Of a stretch of DNA of 64,000 bases, positions 43,738 to 52,484 are shown in pieces; the first letter of the stretch is position 1; every line of letters begins with the position of its first letter. Origin of the DNA: Paraglaciecola sp. L3A3. Its GTDB lineage: Bacteria > Pseudomonadota > Gammaproteobacteria > Enterobacterales > Alteromonadaceae. Both the position numbers and the translations under genes were made by a program. A model generated the notes under the pieces. It did no database searches and was not told where the DNA came from. It saw only the letters and a program-made list of their open reading frames with translations. The stretch lies in NCBI RefSeq assembly GCF_009796765.1, contig NZ_CP047023.1, positions 2,463,501-2,527,500 of the forward strand, given 5' to 3'.

Positions 43738-46110
43738 TTAATCTGATAATTTGCTAGGGATAAAAATATCGAGTAAATAGTCAATTTCACCAGCAACCAT
43801 TCTTTCCAGGTAGCCGTTCGATAAGGTTACACTTTCAACTGTTATTGCATTAGTTAATTCAAGTAATGGTTTAGAGCTTAACTTTTGAGAAGGTAAATAC
43901 AGTGAGATATTGTATTGATATTTACACTCAATTTTATCCGCTTTAACATTTTTGTTACCAAACACATTTCTACTCTCAGTATAAGCACCATAAAAACTAC
44001 CAGAGAGTTTTAATATGAGCACATAATTAGGATGAGAATCCCGTGAACGTTTCAAGGCTGCTTTGGTTATTTCTTTCCTATCAACATTACATTTACTATC
44101 CACTTCTGACTTTTGGGAGTATTGAGTGCGTAAGCTAAAGCCTTTAGCCTTGTTAAGCGTACTCCATACTTTTGCTCCCGGTTTAGTATCAACAGCAGCG
44201 GGGTACTCGTATATAAAACGACCTCTTTCGGTAAAGAAATATCTTTCGATTAATGAGTCTATAATCCCTGATTTTTGGAATTTTCTTTTGTCATTTGCAG
44301 CTAGCCAACTGTAATGCCTGGCCGTTAGAATTTCACGTCTATAGTTTAAAGAAGCATTAAGATCGGCCGCAAGTCGAGAAGAAAAATCGATGAAACCACT
44401 GTAATATTTCTCTAGGCTTGCTAATTCGTTTAGCGTTTTGGTTTTGCTTATCCGATATTTATAAGCCGGTTTTTGGGCGATTAAAAATTTGGCACAATGG
44501 TTATTAGTACTTTCAATAACTTGAATGAATTCAGTATTTGATTTTAAACGGTCATATTTTTTTGTTGAACTTTTCACTAGTTCACGACAGCGGATCAATT
44601 GCTGCGTCTTATCTTTTATAGGATAAATTTCATTTTGTAATGTGCTTGCTATAGATTTGATGTATGGAGCCGCTATTGTACTTTGTTGCTTGATGGCAGC
44701 ATCTGAAATAGCTGATACATTTTCTGGAGTTAAATAATCAAGCATTAAAGCATAAGTTTTCTGCCAATTTTTGACTTCATAATAATGATCAACCGATGTT
44801 TTTTGACTTAAGTCTTCTATCACTACCGGTATGACAACCTCATTTAACTTAGCTCTGATTTTATCTTCTATCACTTTACGTTGGATTTCGGATAATTTTA
44901 GAAAATACTGCTGGTGTTCATATCTAAAATCAGCTAATTCAATAAGTTGAGTAATGTTTAATTCAAGCGATGCTATTTTTTCATCGATAAGTGTCGTTGC
45001 TTTACCCGTTGAAATATTTCTAGCTTTGGCTGTCAATAATTGTGTTGTTGACTGCTGTGTGTCCATTTTTGAACTAATTTCTGCATTTTGTAAGAAGGTG
45101 CGTATCCAATCATAAAAAACTACCGGCTTAGAGACATCTTTAATATAGCTATCGTTCTTAATAGCCGGCACCATGGCTGATAACCAGCCATTATAAATAG
45201 AGTTAGCAACGCTATTTATAATGATACTTTCATTATATTTGACCAGCGGCTTCGTAAGATAAATGAGGGAGTTTCGATATTTTTGAAGCTGCTCTTTAGG
45301 CGTAGAACAATAATTAGTTCCAGCTATTTGGCGACTAATATTATTTAGAAAACTACTTGGCTTGGCAAAATAGGGTTGATTAAAAATCGTTGCAAAAACG
45401 TCATGATTATACATTATTTGGTTATAATACTCGCTATGCCACCCATATCTTGTTTTAGATAGCTCGGCAAAGAATGTATTCACCCATTGTTTAGTTTGGC
45501 TAGTACAATAATTAATTGCTCTAGTGTTATACCTGTTAGCAGGCTGATTAAATATACTTTTTCCGGGAACATGTTGTTGTCTTTCCAGGGCTTTGGCTTT
45601 ATTGCTTTGTGCAAAAACATTAACGAGTTTTTGATAATCCTTACCAGGGACCATAATCATGTTTGAGCATGCTTCTAATGGTCTTATTGCAGTACTGACT
45701 TTCGCGGCAATAATTTCTTCACTCTGGGAAAAAACACCTTCAATGCGAGTAAAAGCAGTTTTTGTTTTAGGGCGAAAAAGCGTAAAAGTGCCTGAGCGCA
45801 TTTCAACAATGCCGGTCATTTCAGTCACTGGAACACTTAGCCTAGGCCTTCTTTCACTATCGATACCGTAATTTAGACTGAACTTAGCTGTTAAATCTTG
45901 CCCTACAGAATTCAGTGAAGTATTAAACCAGTAGTTATAGCCATTACAATGAATAACACTCATCCATTGTTGATTTATAGTCTGCTCGGAGATAGGTTTT
46001 AGCACCGCAGGCGCGTTGTTTCTTGCTGCAACATTATTGGGTGTGCTATTACAGGCTACTAAAAATATAGTAACGATAGCAATGATTAATTGAGGAGCTA
46101 TTTTTTTCAT
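43738..46110 (-). CDS. Large lipoprotein of unknown function
   Basis: A 790-aa product with a lipoprotein signal: 'MKKIAPQLIIAIVTIFLVAC' has a lipobox with Cys20, so it should be anchored in the inner or outer membrane. The start at 46110 is preferred because a frame opening at 46128 would add a non-signal 'MTGCCT' stretch, and AGGA lies upstream at a fitting distance. The mature part has an N-terminal beta-rich region (about 45-160), a long helical middle (about 170-590) and a beta-rich C-terminal part. I recognise no domain. It lies beside the transposase cluster, so it may be accessory DNA. Confidence 0.7.
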   Translation of the reverse strand: MKKIAPQLIIAIVTIFLVACNSTPNNVAARNNAPAVLKPISEQTINQQWMSVIHCNGYNYWFNTSLNSVGQDLTAKFSLNYGIDSERRPRLSVPVTEMTGIVEMRSGTFTLFRPKTKTAFTRIEGVFSQSEEIIAAKVSTAIRPLEACSNMIMVPGKDYQKLVNVFAQSNKAKALERQQHVPGKSIFNQPANRYNTRAINYCTSQTKQWVNTFFAELSKTRYGWHSEYYNQIMYNHDVFATIFNQPYFAKPSSFLNNISRQIAGTNYCSTPKEQLQKYRNSLIYLTKPLVKYNESIIINSVANSIYNGWLSAMVPAIKNDSYIKDVSKPVVFYDWIRTFLQNAEISSKMDTQQSTTQLLTAKARNISTGKATTLIDEKIASLELNITQLIELADFRYEHQQYFLKLSEIQRKVIEDKIRAKLNEVVIPVVIEDLSQKTSVDHYYEVKNWQKTYALMLDYLTPENVSAISDAAIKQQSTIAAPYIKSIASTLQNEIYPIKDKTQQLIRCRELVKSSTKKYDRLKSNTEFIQVIESTNNHCAKFLIAQKPAYKYRISKTKTLNELASLEKYYSGFIDFSSRLAADLNASLNYRREILTARHYSWLAANDKRKFQKSGIIDSLIERYFFTERGRFIYEYPAAVDTKPGAKVWSTLNKAKGFSLRTQYSQKSEVDSKCNVDRKEITKAALKRSRDSHPNYVLILKLSGSFYGAYTESRNVFGNKNVKADKIECKYQYNISLYLPSQKLSSKPLLELTNAITVESVTLSNGYLERMVAGEIDYLLDIFIPSKLSD

Positions 46111-46702
46111 AGTGCAACATCCTGTCAATGTTAATGAATTTGGTAATACTCAATTTATCGATAGTTTGATATTAAAACTGGGCAGGTTTATATATAACGA
46201 TCTTAGTAATAGGGTGATTTTGCAAGTGGTAAAACTACTTCAGATAGGAATTTTTGTATTTTATTCTACATCTGCTGATCGCTATTAATAAAACATTATG
46301 CTTTTCATCTGGCTATGTCAATAGTATGAGATTTAACCTGTAAGTTATGATTATGCTCGGATTGTAAATAGTATGACTATAGGTTTATTGAAATATATGA
46401 GTAAACACAATCGTTGGGGACAGAGAGACCTTGCTTTATCAAACTGTCTTTGACGCTGAATACTATTCACTGCTTAAAAAAATGTTTGGATGTGTGATAG
46501 ATGGCTATTACGATTTTATTTCTCTTCAAATTAAACACTCTTCACTTTAATTTTATTTTTTTGTTACTTGTAACGGTAATTACATCCAATATGGTAGGTG
46601 TGGTAAGTTTACTTTTTATTTTTGTTACAAGTAACAATTCATTGTATGAATTTGCTAAGGGTATTACTATTAAAAACAGAGCCCAATTTGTAGAAAGTTT
46701 AG
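46111..46702. promoter_or_regulatory. Intergenic region with paired GTTAC-NN-GTAAC palindromes
   Basis: This 590-bp gap holds GTTACTTGTAAC at 46563-46574 and its complement form GTTACAAGTAAC at 46624-46635, 61 bp apart. Both are 12-bp palindromes with 5-bp arms, as expected for operator sites, and they lie 70-140 bp before the putative DNA-binding gene at 46703. A hydrophobic 72-codon frame at 46501-46719 overlaps them but looks non-coding. Confidence 0.5.
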
Positions 46703-47326
46703 ATGATGAAGCAAGGTAATAAGAAAGTAGAAAACCCTGATGACATTTGGCAGCAGTTTGTTGCCAAAGGTTATGTTGAAAAATTGCTTCGTGCTGAGGA
46801 CTTTATTGATAAGCAAACAGTGCTGCCTGCATATAGTGATGCTTTTCCTAAACAAGCCATGAAAACCATTAAAGGCGCATTAACTGATGATGCTTACCTT
46901 AAACTCAATGGCCGCTGGCGAAAGTTTAAATATGACAAGTCGAATAACAACACAACTATTACCATTCATAAAGATACCTTACTGAAACTGAAAAAGTTTG
47001 CTGAAAAATCTGGCTTTAAAGATGATGCTTATGACTTTGCCTTGGAGTTTTTACTCGATCCAGAAGAAAAACTTGAGCCCTATATAAGCAACGATGAGCT
47101 ACTTAACATGGAATCCTTTATGAATGTCGAGCAAAGTATGACTTTGCTCAAGGCTAAGTTAAGACTGCGGCAACACACTTGGAAACAGGTGCTGAATATT
47201 ATTGAATATTCATTCAGATGTGGCTGGTTGGCTTGTAAGTCATTACGGGCAAACAAACGTACTCAAACTGCATTAGATGAGGCCTCGGAAAACTTTGTAG
47301 ATGAAGCTAAGGGCCTTAAAATATAG
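46703..47326 (+). CDS. Hypothetical protein, possible RHH DNA-binding
   Basis: A 207-aa cytoplasmic protein without signal or membrane segments. The middle region 'NNTTITIHKDTLLKLKKFAE' then 'DDAYDFALEFLLDPEE' has the strand-helix-helix order of a ribbon-helix-helix domain (about residues 85-125). It is preceded by a helical N-terminal region and followed by another helical stretch with 'RLRQHTWKQVLNIIEYSFRC'. This layout is reminiscent of MatP but I cannot show homology. Two 12-bp palindromes upstream could be its operators. The function is unknown. Confidence 0.6.
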   Translation: MMKQGNKKVENPDDIWQQFVAKGYVEKLLRAEDFIDKQTVLPAYSDAFPKQAMKTIKGALTDDAYLKLNGRWRKFKYDKSNNNTTITIHKDTLLKLKKFAEKSGFKDDAYDFALEFLLDPEEKLEPYISNDELLNMESFMNVEQSMTLLKAKLRLRQHTWKQVLNIIEYSFRCGWLACKSLRANKRTQTALDEASENFVDEAKGLKI

Positions 47327-47395
47327 GACCTTGCATAGGTTAGCTTATGGGGCAGGTTGCTAGCTACTTTGTTTCTCTGTGCCACATAACCATTT

Positions 47396-48241
47396 CTAGC
47401 GCTGTTTAATACCAGTATCGGCATTTGATTGTTCATCTATCCAGGGAATATTCTTGTAGTTAAAGCCTTTTTTAAGGGTGGGTTTGACTATTTCAAAATA
47501 TGGCGATAAATCAAAATCCCTGGGGATAAAATGGCTGTAATGGCGTTTTTCTAGACGGTCGTTGGAAATTTTCGCCCGCCTAAATAATGAAAAAGGCTTC
47601 GCCGGTATGGGAGTGCTGGCCACTTGATGATCATTCACTCTGCGCATTGGCAAGATAGGATATCGAATAGACTGAAACGCTTGAGCGACTAAGGTTGAAC
47701 AAATGGCTTTAGTGGGGTCGCCACTACCAAACTCTAACATACCCCGTCGAAAACGTTGTGGTACAGGCGGAGTAGGTAACAAGTACCTCATTAAATCAAT
47801 AATGTTTTTTGTGTCATATTGCACGCCAATTCGGGCAATTACATAATCTAATAAAACCTGAGTGTCTTTATCTGTCAGGCTCACAGCACGGCAAATACGC
47901 ATATTAAAACCAGCATATTTATCTAGAGGCACAGTAATCACGCCTTCAACCACATCAGCTTCTAACAGAGGTAATAAGTCATCCTGTTTACCAATATAAA
48001 TGCATACATGAGACCAAGTAGATTGTGTTAAATACTTAATGGCGGTACTAATACGGCTATTGCCTTCAATCAATATTAAGTCACCGAGTTTAAGGGTGTC
48101 TTGTAATTGCTCTGTGGTCATGGTGCTAAAGGTTTGGTACGAATCTCTTGGTTTATTTAAAAAGGCTGCTAATTTATCACCTAATGCATTGCCAATGCGT
48201 GATATCAACCCAATATTTTTATTTGTACTTTTTACTGACAT
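47396..48241 (-). CDS. YiiX/YebB-like NlpC/P60 permuted papain-fold hydrolase
   Basis: A 281-aa protein with 'KLGDLILIEGNSRISTAIKY', 'WSHVCIYIG' (His78) and 'AICSTLVAQAFQ' (Cys181). In the permuted NlpC/P60 group the His comes before the Cys, as here. These enzymes cleave amide or ester bonds in peptidoglycan peptides or lipids. I see no clear signal peptide, so a cytoplasmic or inner-leaflet lipid role is possible. The C-terminal roughly 70 residues, after 'RVNDHQVASTP', are an extension of unknown role. It is monocistronic and divergent from the integrase. Confidence 0.8.
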   Translation of the reverse strand: MSVKSTNKNIGLISRIGNALGDKLAAFLNKPRDSYQTFSTMTTEQLQDTLKLGDLILIEGNSRISTAIKYLTQSTWSHVCIYIGKQDDLLPLLEADVVEGVITVPLDKYAGFNMRICRAVSLTDKDTQVLLDYVIARIGVQYDTKNIIDLMRYLLPTPPVPQRFRRGMLEFGSGDPTKAICSTLVAQAFQSIRYPILPMRRVNDHQVASTPIPAKPFSLFRRAKISNDRLEKRHYSHFIPRDFDLSPYFEIVKPTLKKGFNYKNIPWIDEQSNADTGIKQR

Positions 48242-48579
48242 TATAAGTAGTTAGCCATTGTTAAGACTTTTAGTGACTGTCAAAGTTATTGTAATAACTG
48301 CAGTTAAATACTCTAAAATATTAACGCGCGATATTTAATTTGACAGAATATGATTAGTCCAAGAATAATCGCTATAAGGTTACGATACAACCAAGAACAG
48401 TTTAGGTAGATGTGACAACAGTATTTTATCTATGTTAGTGAGCTACACGCTAGGTAAATTAAACCTAGGTTATCTGACAAAACTAGTTTTAATTCACGTA
48501 GGAGCGCGTTTTGATATTTGGACTAATAAACTCTAATGGTTGTAAATACAGCTTAAAGTGGACCTAATATAGAATATAT
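48242..48579. other. Intergenic region upstream of the recombinase
   Basis: This AT-rich gap sits between divergent genes. It should hold the promoter of the amidase gene on the minus side. I see no tRNA, no gene and no repeat shared with other parts of the window; the notable feature is the palindrome that begins at 48580. Confidence 0.4.
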
Positions 48580-48615
48580 GTCAATTCGTAATAATTGACA
48601 TTATTACGAATTGAC
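48580..48615. other. Perfect dif-like inverted repeat next to a tyrosine recombinase gene
   Basis: Two exact 15-bp arms, GTCAATTCGTAATAA (48580-48594) and TTATTACGAATTGAC (48601-48615), flank a 6-bp core TTGACA. The layout (arms ending in ATAA, 6-bp centre, arms starting with TTAT) is that of Xer dif sites, but fully symmetric. It ends 30 bp before the recombinase start codon. It could be the recombination site of that enzyme or its operator. Confidence 0.7.
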
Positions 48616-48645
48616 TATGCACATATATGATGTAAAATCCCCCTT

Positions 48646-49965
48646 ATGAAATATCATCCCATAACAGACTCTATCAAGCTTATTCCCATGCAATTGTCAT
48701 TGTTGCGTGATTCTAGCCATGATACTAAAAGCGAATTTGGCCAGGTGTACCCATCGTTAGATTTGTATTTAAATGAATTCGAATCTTCAGGTATCCACGC
48801 CCGAAAAGATCTCGAGTTATTACTGCGCTTTTTAACCAATGTGGTTGGTAGCTCTGTTGGCACTCAAAATCGTTTTAGGAATGAAGCCGAACGTTTTATG
48901 CTGTTCTGCTGGAATGAAAAGCAAACCTCTGTTTTACAATCTGGCATCGATGACGTTCGAGAATATATTGATTGGATTTGGTCGCCACCTAAAGCCCTTA
49001 TTGCCGATACTACTATTGCCAGTCGATTTAAGTCACAAGGCAAATCTGATATTCGTTTAGTGAATCAGACATGGCGTCCTTTTGTGCATCGTTTATCTAA
49101 GGCTGAGCGTAAAACCCAATCTTTAATTACCCCTGAGAAAACGGGTAAGAGCCAAGTTAAAGCAAGGTACAGCCTGAACCAAACATCACTGCAAAATTCT
49201 TATGCGTCGCTCAATGTGTTTATTAAAGAGCTAACCGAGCAAGAACATATGCAACGTAACCCAGTGTTATTAGTGAAAAAAAGCTGTAAGTATCTGATAA
49301 AAGGTAAAATTTATAAGCCACCACACACCTTAGACGATGATATTTGGCAACTCTTTATTGAAACCCTGACAGACGCTGCAGATCTAAACCCAATCTATGA
49401 AAAACACCGGTTTTTAGTATTGTCTTTAAAGGTGTTGTTTTTAAGAATTTCAGAACTGGCAGATAGAGATTATTGCACCCCAGTATTTGGTCATTTTAGA
49501 CAAGATGTTTCCGGTGAAGGTTGGGTTTTGAATATAATCGGCAAAGGTAAAAAAGAGCGCTTAGTCACAGTACCAGACGGCTTTATTGACAATGTATTGA
49601 TACGTTATAGAGAATCTTTAGGTTTGTCTCCCCTGCCCCAGATTGATGAATCTACGCCTATTATGCCTTCACAAAAAACCGGTGAACCGCTGCATCAAGA
49701 CAGCTTGAACAATATGGTTGAAGAAGCCTTTGATTTAGTGATTAAACAATTAGTAAAAGCCAAAAAAGTTCAGCAAGCGCGTTCTATAGCTGGGGCATCG
49801 TCACACTGGTTAAGACATACAGGTGCCACCCAAGCGTTAAGTGAAATAAGCGAAACCATGTTAGCTGAAGAGTTAGGTCATGCAAGCGTGAAAACCACAG
49901 TAGAAATTTATGTAGCGCCCGCTCATAGAGACAGAATTAAAACTGGCGTTACCAGAAAACTGTAA
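48646..49965 (+). CDS. Tyrosine recombinase (site-specific integrase)
   Basis: A 439-aa site-specific recombinase. An N-terminal SAM-like core-binding domain (about 60-225) precedes the catalytic domain (about 235-435). All six catalytic residues are visible: R267 in 'LRISEL', K300 in 'IGKGKKERL', H387 and R390 in 'SHWLRHTG', H412 in 'LGHASVKTT' and the nucleophile Y422 in 'EIYVAP'. It is longer than XerC/XerD (about 300 aa). A perfect dif-like palindrome is directly upstream. No tRNA or att repeat was found. It may have carried in the stress-related genes on its right. Confidence 0.88.
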   Translation: MKYHPITDSIKLIPMQLSLLRDSSHDTKSEFGQVYPSLDLYLNEFESSGIHARKDLELLLRFLTNVVGSSVGTQNRFRNEAERFMLFCWNEKQTSVLQSGIDDVREYIDWIWSPPKALIADTTIASRFKSQGKSDIRLVNQTWRPFVHRLSKAERKTQSLITPEKTGKSQVKARYSLNQTSLQNSYASLNVFIKELTEQEHMQRNPVLLVKKSCKYLIKGKIYKPPHTLDDDIWQLFIETLTDAADLNPIYEKHRFLVLSLKVLFLRISELADRDYCTPVFGHFRQDVSGEGWVLNIIGKGKKERLVTVPDGFIDNVLIRYRESLGLSPLPQIDESTPIMPSQKTGEPLHQDSLNNMVEEAFDLVIKQLVKAKKVQQARSIAGASSHWLRHTGATQALSEISETMLAEELGHASVKTTVEIYVAPAHRDRIKTGVTRKL

Positions 49966-49996
49966 CGAGAAACCCTATGTTAGATGAAGATGTACC

Positions 49997-50617
49997 TTAT
50001 TCTGATTCAATAATTTCTTGTTCTAATTTAAAGCGCACTAGTTCGGCTAAGGTTCTTACTTCTAGTTTTTTCATCACTTGAGAACGATGCACTTCTACTG
50101 TTCGTTCGCTTATTCCTAAGTCATAAGCTATCGCTTTATTCATCTCACCTCTAGCAACACGTTCAAAAATTTGTTTTTCGCGCTCTGAAAGTAGCAGTAA
50201 TTTATTAAGTCTAAGATTAAGTTCATGCTGTTTAACACTTCTACTAGAATCAATTGTGAGGGCTTGATTGATCCTGTCTAGTAAGTCTTGTTCTCTAAAT
50301 GGCTTACGGATAAAGTCAATTGCACCTTGGCGCATCGCTTCAACTGCCATTGGAATATCGCCATGACCTGTGATAAAAATAATCGGTAAGTTTGAACCTA
50401 ATGTTTTTAACCTTTTTTGCAGATCTAACCCTGTCATTCGTGGCATACGAATATCAAGTATCAAACATCCACTCATTTTACTGTCATAATCATCAAGAAA
50501 ATCGACTGCATTACTGTACATTTTGACCACATGACCATCTATTTCAAGTAACAGGCTTAGGCCGTCGCGTATGCCTTCATCATCGTCAACCACATATACA
50601 GTTTGTTGTTCTTTCAT
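49997..50617 (-). CDS. FixJ-family two-component response regulator
   Basis: A 206-aa regulator. The receiver domain (about 5-120) has the acidic pocket 'VVDDDEG', phospho-acceptor D55 in 'LILDIRMP', Thr in 'FITGHGD' and Lys in 'FIRKPF'. The LuxR-type helix-turn-helix (about 140-200) has 'LSEREKQIFERVARGEMNKA' and 'GISERTVEVHRSQVMKKL'. Its start is one base after the stop of the upstream kinase gene, so they are coupled. FixJ proteins activate promoters in response to redox or oxygen through FixL-type kinases. Confidence 0.93.
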   Translation of the reverse strand: MKEQQTVYVVDDDEGIRDGLSLLLEIDGHVVKMYSNAVDFLDDYDSKMSGCLILDIRMPRMTGLDLQKRLKTLGSNLPIIFITGHGDIPMAVEAMRQGAIDFIRKPFREQDLLDRINQALTIDSSRSVKQHELNLRLNKLLLLSEREKQIFERVARGEMNKAIAYDLGISERTVEVHRSQVMKKLEVRTLAELVRFKLEQEIIESE

Positions 50618-50618
50618 A

Positions 50619-52403
50619 TTAGGTCTCTTGTTTGGTTGTAGGCAAGGTAAAATAAAAGGTTGCGCCGTTATCAGTATTATTTAAAAAATTTATGTGCCCT
50701 TGATGTGCTTCTATAATTGCTCGGCTAATAGACAAGCCCATTCCCATACCTGTTTTGTTGGTGGACGCAAAGGGCTGAAACAGATGTTTTTCTTCGTTCT
50801 GAGATATTCCATTACCCCTGTCAATGACTGCAAATACAACTGAATCATTTTGGTTGCTTTCGCTCACTCGTATGGTAATTACATTACCATTTCGGCAGAT
50901 TATTGCTCGCATAGAGTTTATGGCATTACGTAAAAGGTTAAGAATAACTTGTTGAATTTGCACAGTATCAACCATAACGATTGGTAGTTTTTTTGCAATG
51001 TTTGCTTCAATTTCAATATCGTAAATACGCGATTCGGCTTCTGCCAGTTTAATCACTTCTGTGACTAACTTGTGGCAGTTAGCCGCTTGTTTTTTTGTTT
51101 CATTTTGTCTTGTCATTAATTGCAGACGTTCAATAATGGCCCCGGCTCTTTGCGTATGTAAACTTAACTTGTCAAAGATTTCGGGTACTCGTTTATCGTC
51201 CCCTGAATCTAACAAACGCTTACCTGCTTGAGCAAATAAAGATATGGCAGCAAGTGGTTGATTAATTTCATGAGCAATACCAGAAGCCATTTCACCCAAG
51301 GCATTTAAGCGGTCTACGTAAGCCAATTGATCTCTATGAATACGGGCTTCATCTTCTGCGGCTCGTTGTTGTGAAATATCTCGAATCGAGACTACAAATG
51401 TTGGAGTTTTTTGTGCGGGAACTTCACTAACAGAGAACTTTACAGGAAATGTCATACCGTCCTTTTTTAAGGCGTTAGTTTCTTTGCCAACAGTATGGAG
51501 CCTTGCTGTACTGATGTTTGCTGTTACATTATAAATATCAGTCTCTTGCTCTTGCCAGAATTGAGGTACGAGTAAAATAATATTGTTGCTCTGCATATAA
51601 TCTTTAGAATAGCCAAACATAGTTTCAGCTGAGCGATTGAAGCTTGTAATCATCCCTGTGGAATTAATGGTTATAACAGCTTCTATTGCTGTATCAACTA
51701 ATGCCTCCGAAAAAGCTTGGGTTTCTTTTAGGGCTAATTCAGCTTGTTTTCGAGCGGTAATGTCACAAACAAAGCCTTCAATACAAACCTCGTTATTACC
51801 ACTGACTCCAACGCTACGGCCACGATGCCACACCCAACGTGATAGACCACTTTTGGTATTAATTCGACATTCAAAATCATACATTTTATTATTATATACT
51901 GCGTCATTTACCCATTTTATGACGTCATCACGATCTGCACTGTCTATCAAATCAATCAAACTGATATGTCCATCTATGATGTAACTTGCCTTATAACCCG
52001 TTAGAGAAAAACATGCGTCACTTAAAAATTCAACGCGCACCTCTATCTCTTTACTAGGGTTAATCACAACTCTGTAAGCTGTCCCGGGTAAATTTTGTAA
52101 TAACGTTTTCAATTGTTCTGCGTTGTCATTATTGGCAGCGGAGATCTTGCTGTTTTTCATAGATTGATGAACAAACAATACAAACAGAGTGCTGAATAAG
52201 ATAACAATACTCAGGTAAAACATTAGTGTACCTTCATCACTAAAGATGAAAGAAATAGGTGGATAGGCATTTTGTAGAGACCAAATCGTGTACAAAATTG
52301 CCATGCAACAGGCTCCAGTCAAAATCCCTGACCACAAGGAAATAAAAGGAGAAACTTTTCTCAGTAATAAATAGCTGGGTGCACTTATCAACCGGGTCCT
52401 CAC
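50619..52403 (-). CDS. FixL-like PAS sensor histidine kinase, kinase 1 (coupled to FixJ)
   Basis: A roughly 590-aa inner-membrane kinase. Two membrane helices lie at about 25-45 and 60-80 with almost no periplasmic loop. A PAS domain (about 100-215), a second PAS (about 225-340), HisKA with H378 in 'GIAHEINQPLAAIS', and HATPase_c ('NLLRNAINSM', 'DRGNGIS', 'GMGMGLSIS') follow. The second PAS is like the heme PAS of FixL but lacks the heme-ligand His (Thr at that place). The annotated GTG start has a poor ribosome site; a TTG at 52391 with GAGG upstream is also possible. Confidence 0.92.
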   Translation of the reverse strand: MRTRLISAPSYLLLRKVSPFISLWSGILTGACCMAILYTIWSLQNAYPPISFIFSDEGTLMFYLSIVILFSTLFVLFVHQSMKNSKISAANNDNAEQLKTLLQNLPGTAYRVVINPSKEIEVRVEFLSDACFSLTGYKASYIIDGHISLIDLIDSADRDDVIKWVNDAVYNNKMYDFECRINTKSGLSRWVWHRGRSVGVSGNNEVCIEGFVCDITARKQAELALKETQAFSEALVDTAIEAVITINSTGMITSFNRSAETMFGYSKDYMQSNNIILLVPQFWQEQETDIYNVTANISTARLHTVGKETNALKKDGMTFPVKFSVSEVPAQKTPTFVVSIRDISQQRAAEDEARIHRDQLAYVDRLNALGEMASGIAHEINQPLAAISLFAQAGKRLLDSGDDKRVPEIFDKLSLHTQRAGAIIERLQLMTRQNETKKQAANCHKLVTEVIKLAEAESRIYDIEIEANIAKKLPIVMVDTVQIQQVILNLLRNAINSMRAIICRNGNVITIRVSESNQNDSVVFAVIDRGNGISQNEEKHLFQPFASTNKTGMGMGLSISRAIIEAHQGHINFLNNTDNGATFYFTLPTTKQET

Positions 52404-52484
52404 AACACATTGGAAATTTTAAATAGACATTAATTATATTAACTATGTAAGCAGGGTCCAATTGTGGTTGTCCACATAAATTAC

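Noticed and set aside
46501..46719. 72-codon hydrophobic + frame before the RHH-like gene
   Set aside because: It overlaps the next gene's start, is Phe/Leu/Ile-rich as expected from AT-rich DNA, and contains the two operator-like palindromes. A tiny membrane protein cannot be fully excluded.
48646..49965. XerC or XerD housekeeping recombinase
   Set aside because: The protein is about 140 residues longer than XerC/D and lies far from their usual neighbours; the adjacent symmetric site also differs from gammaproteobacterial dif.
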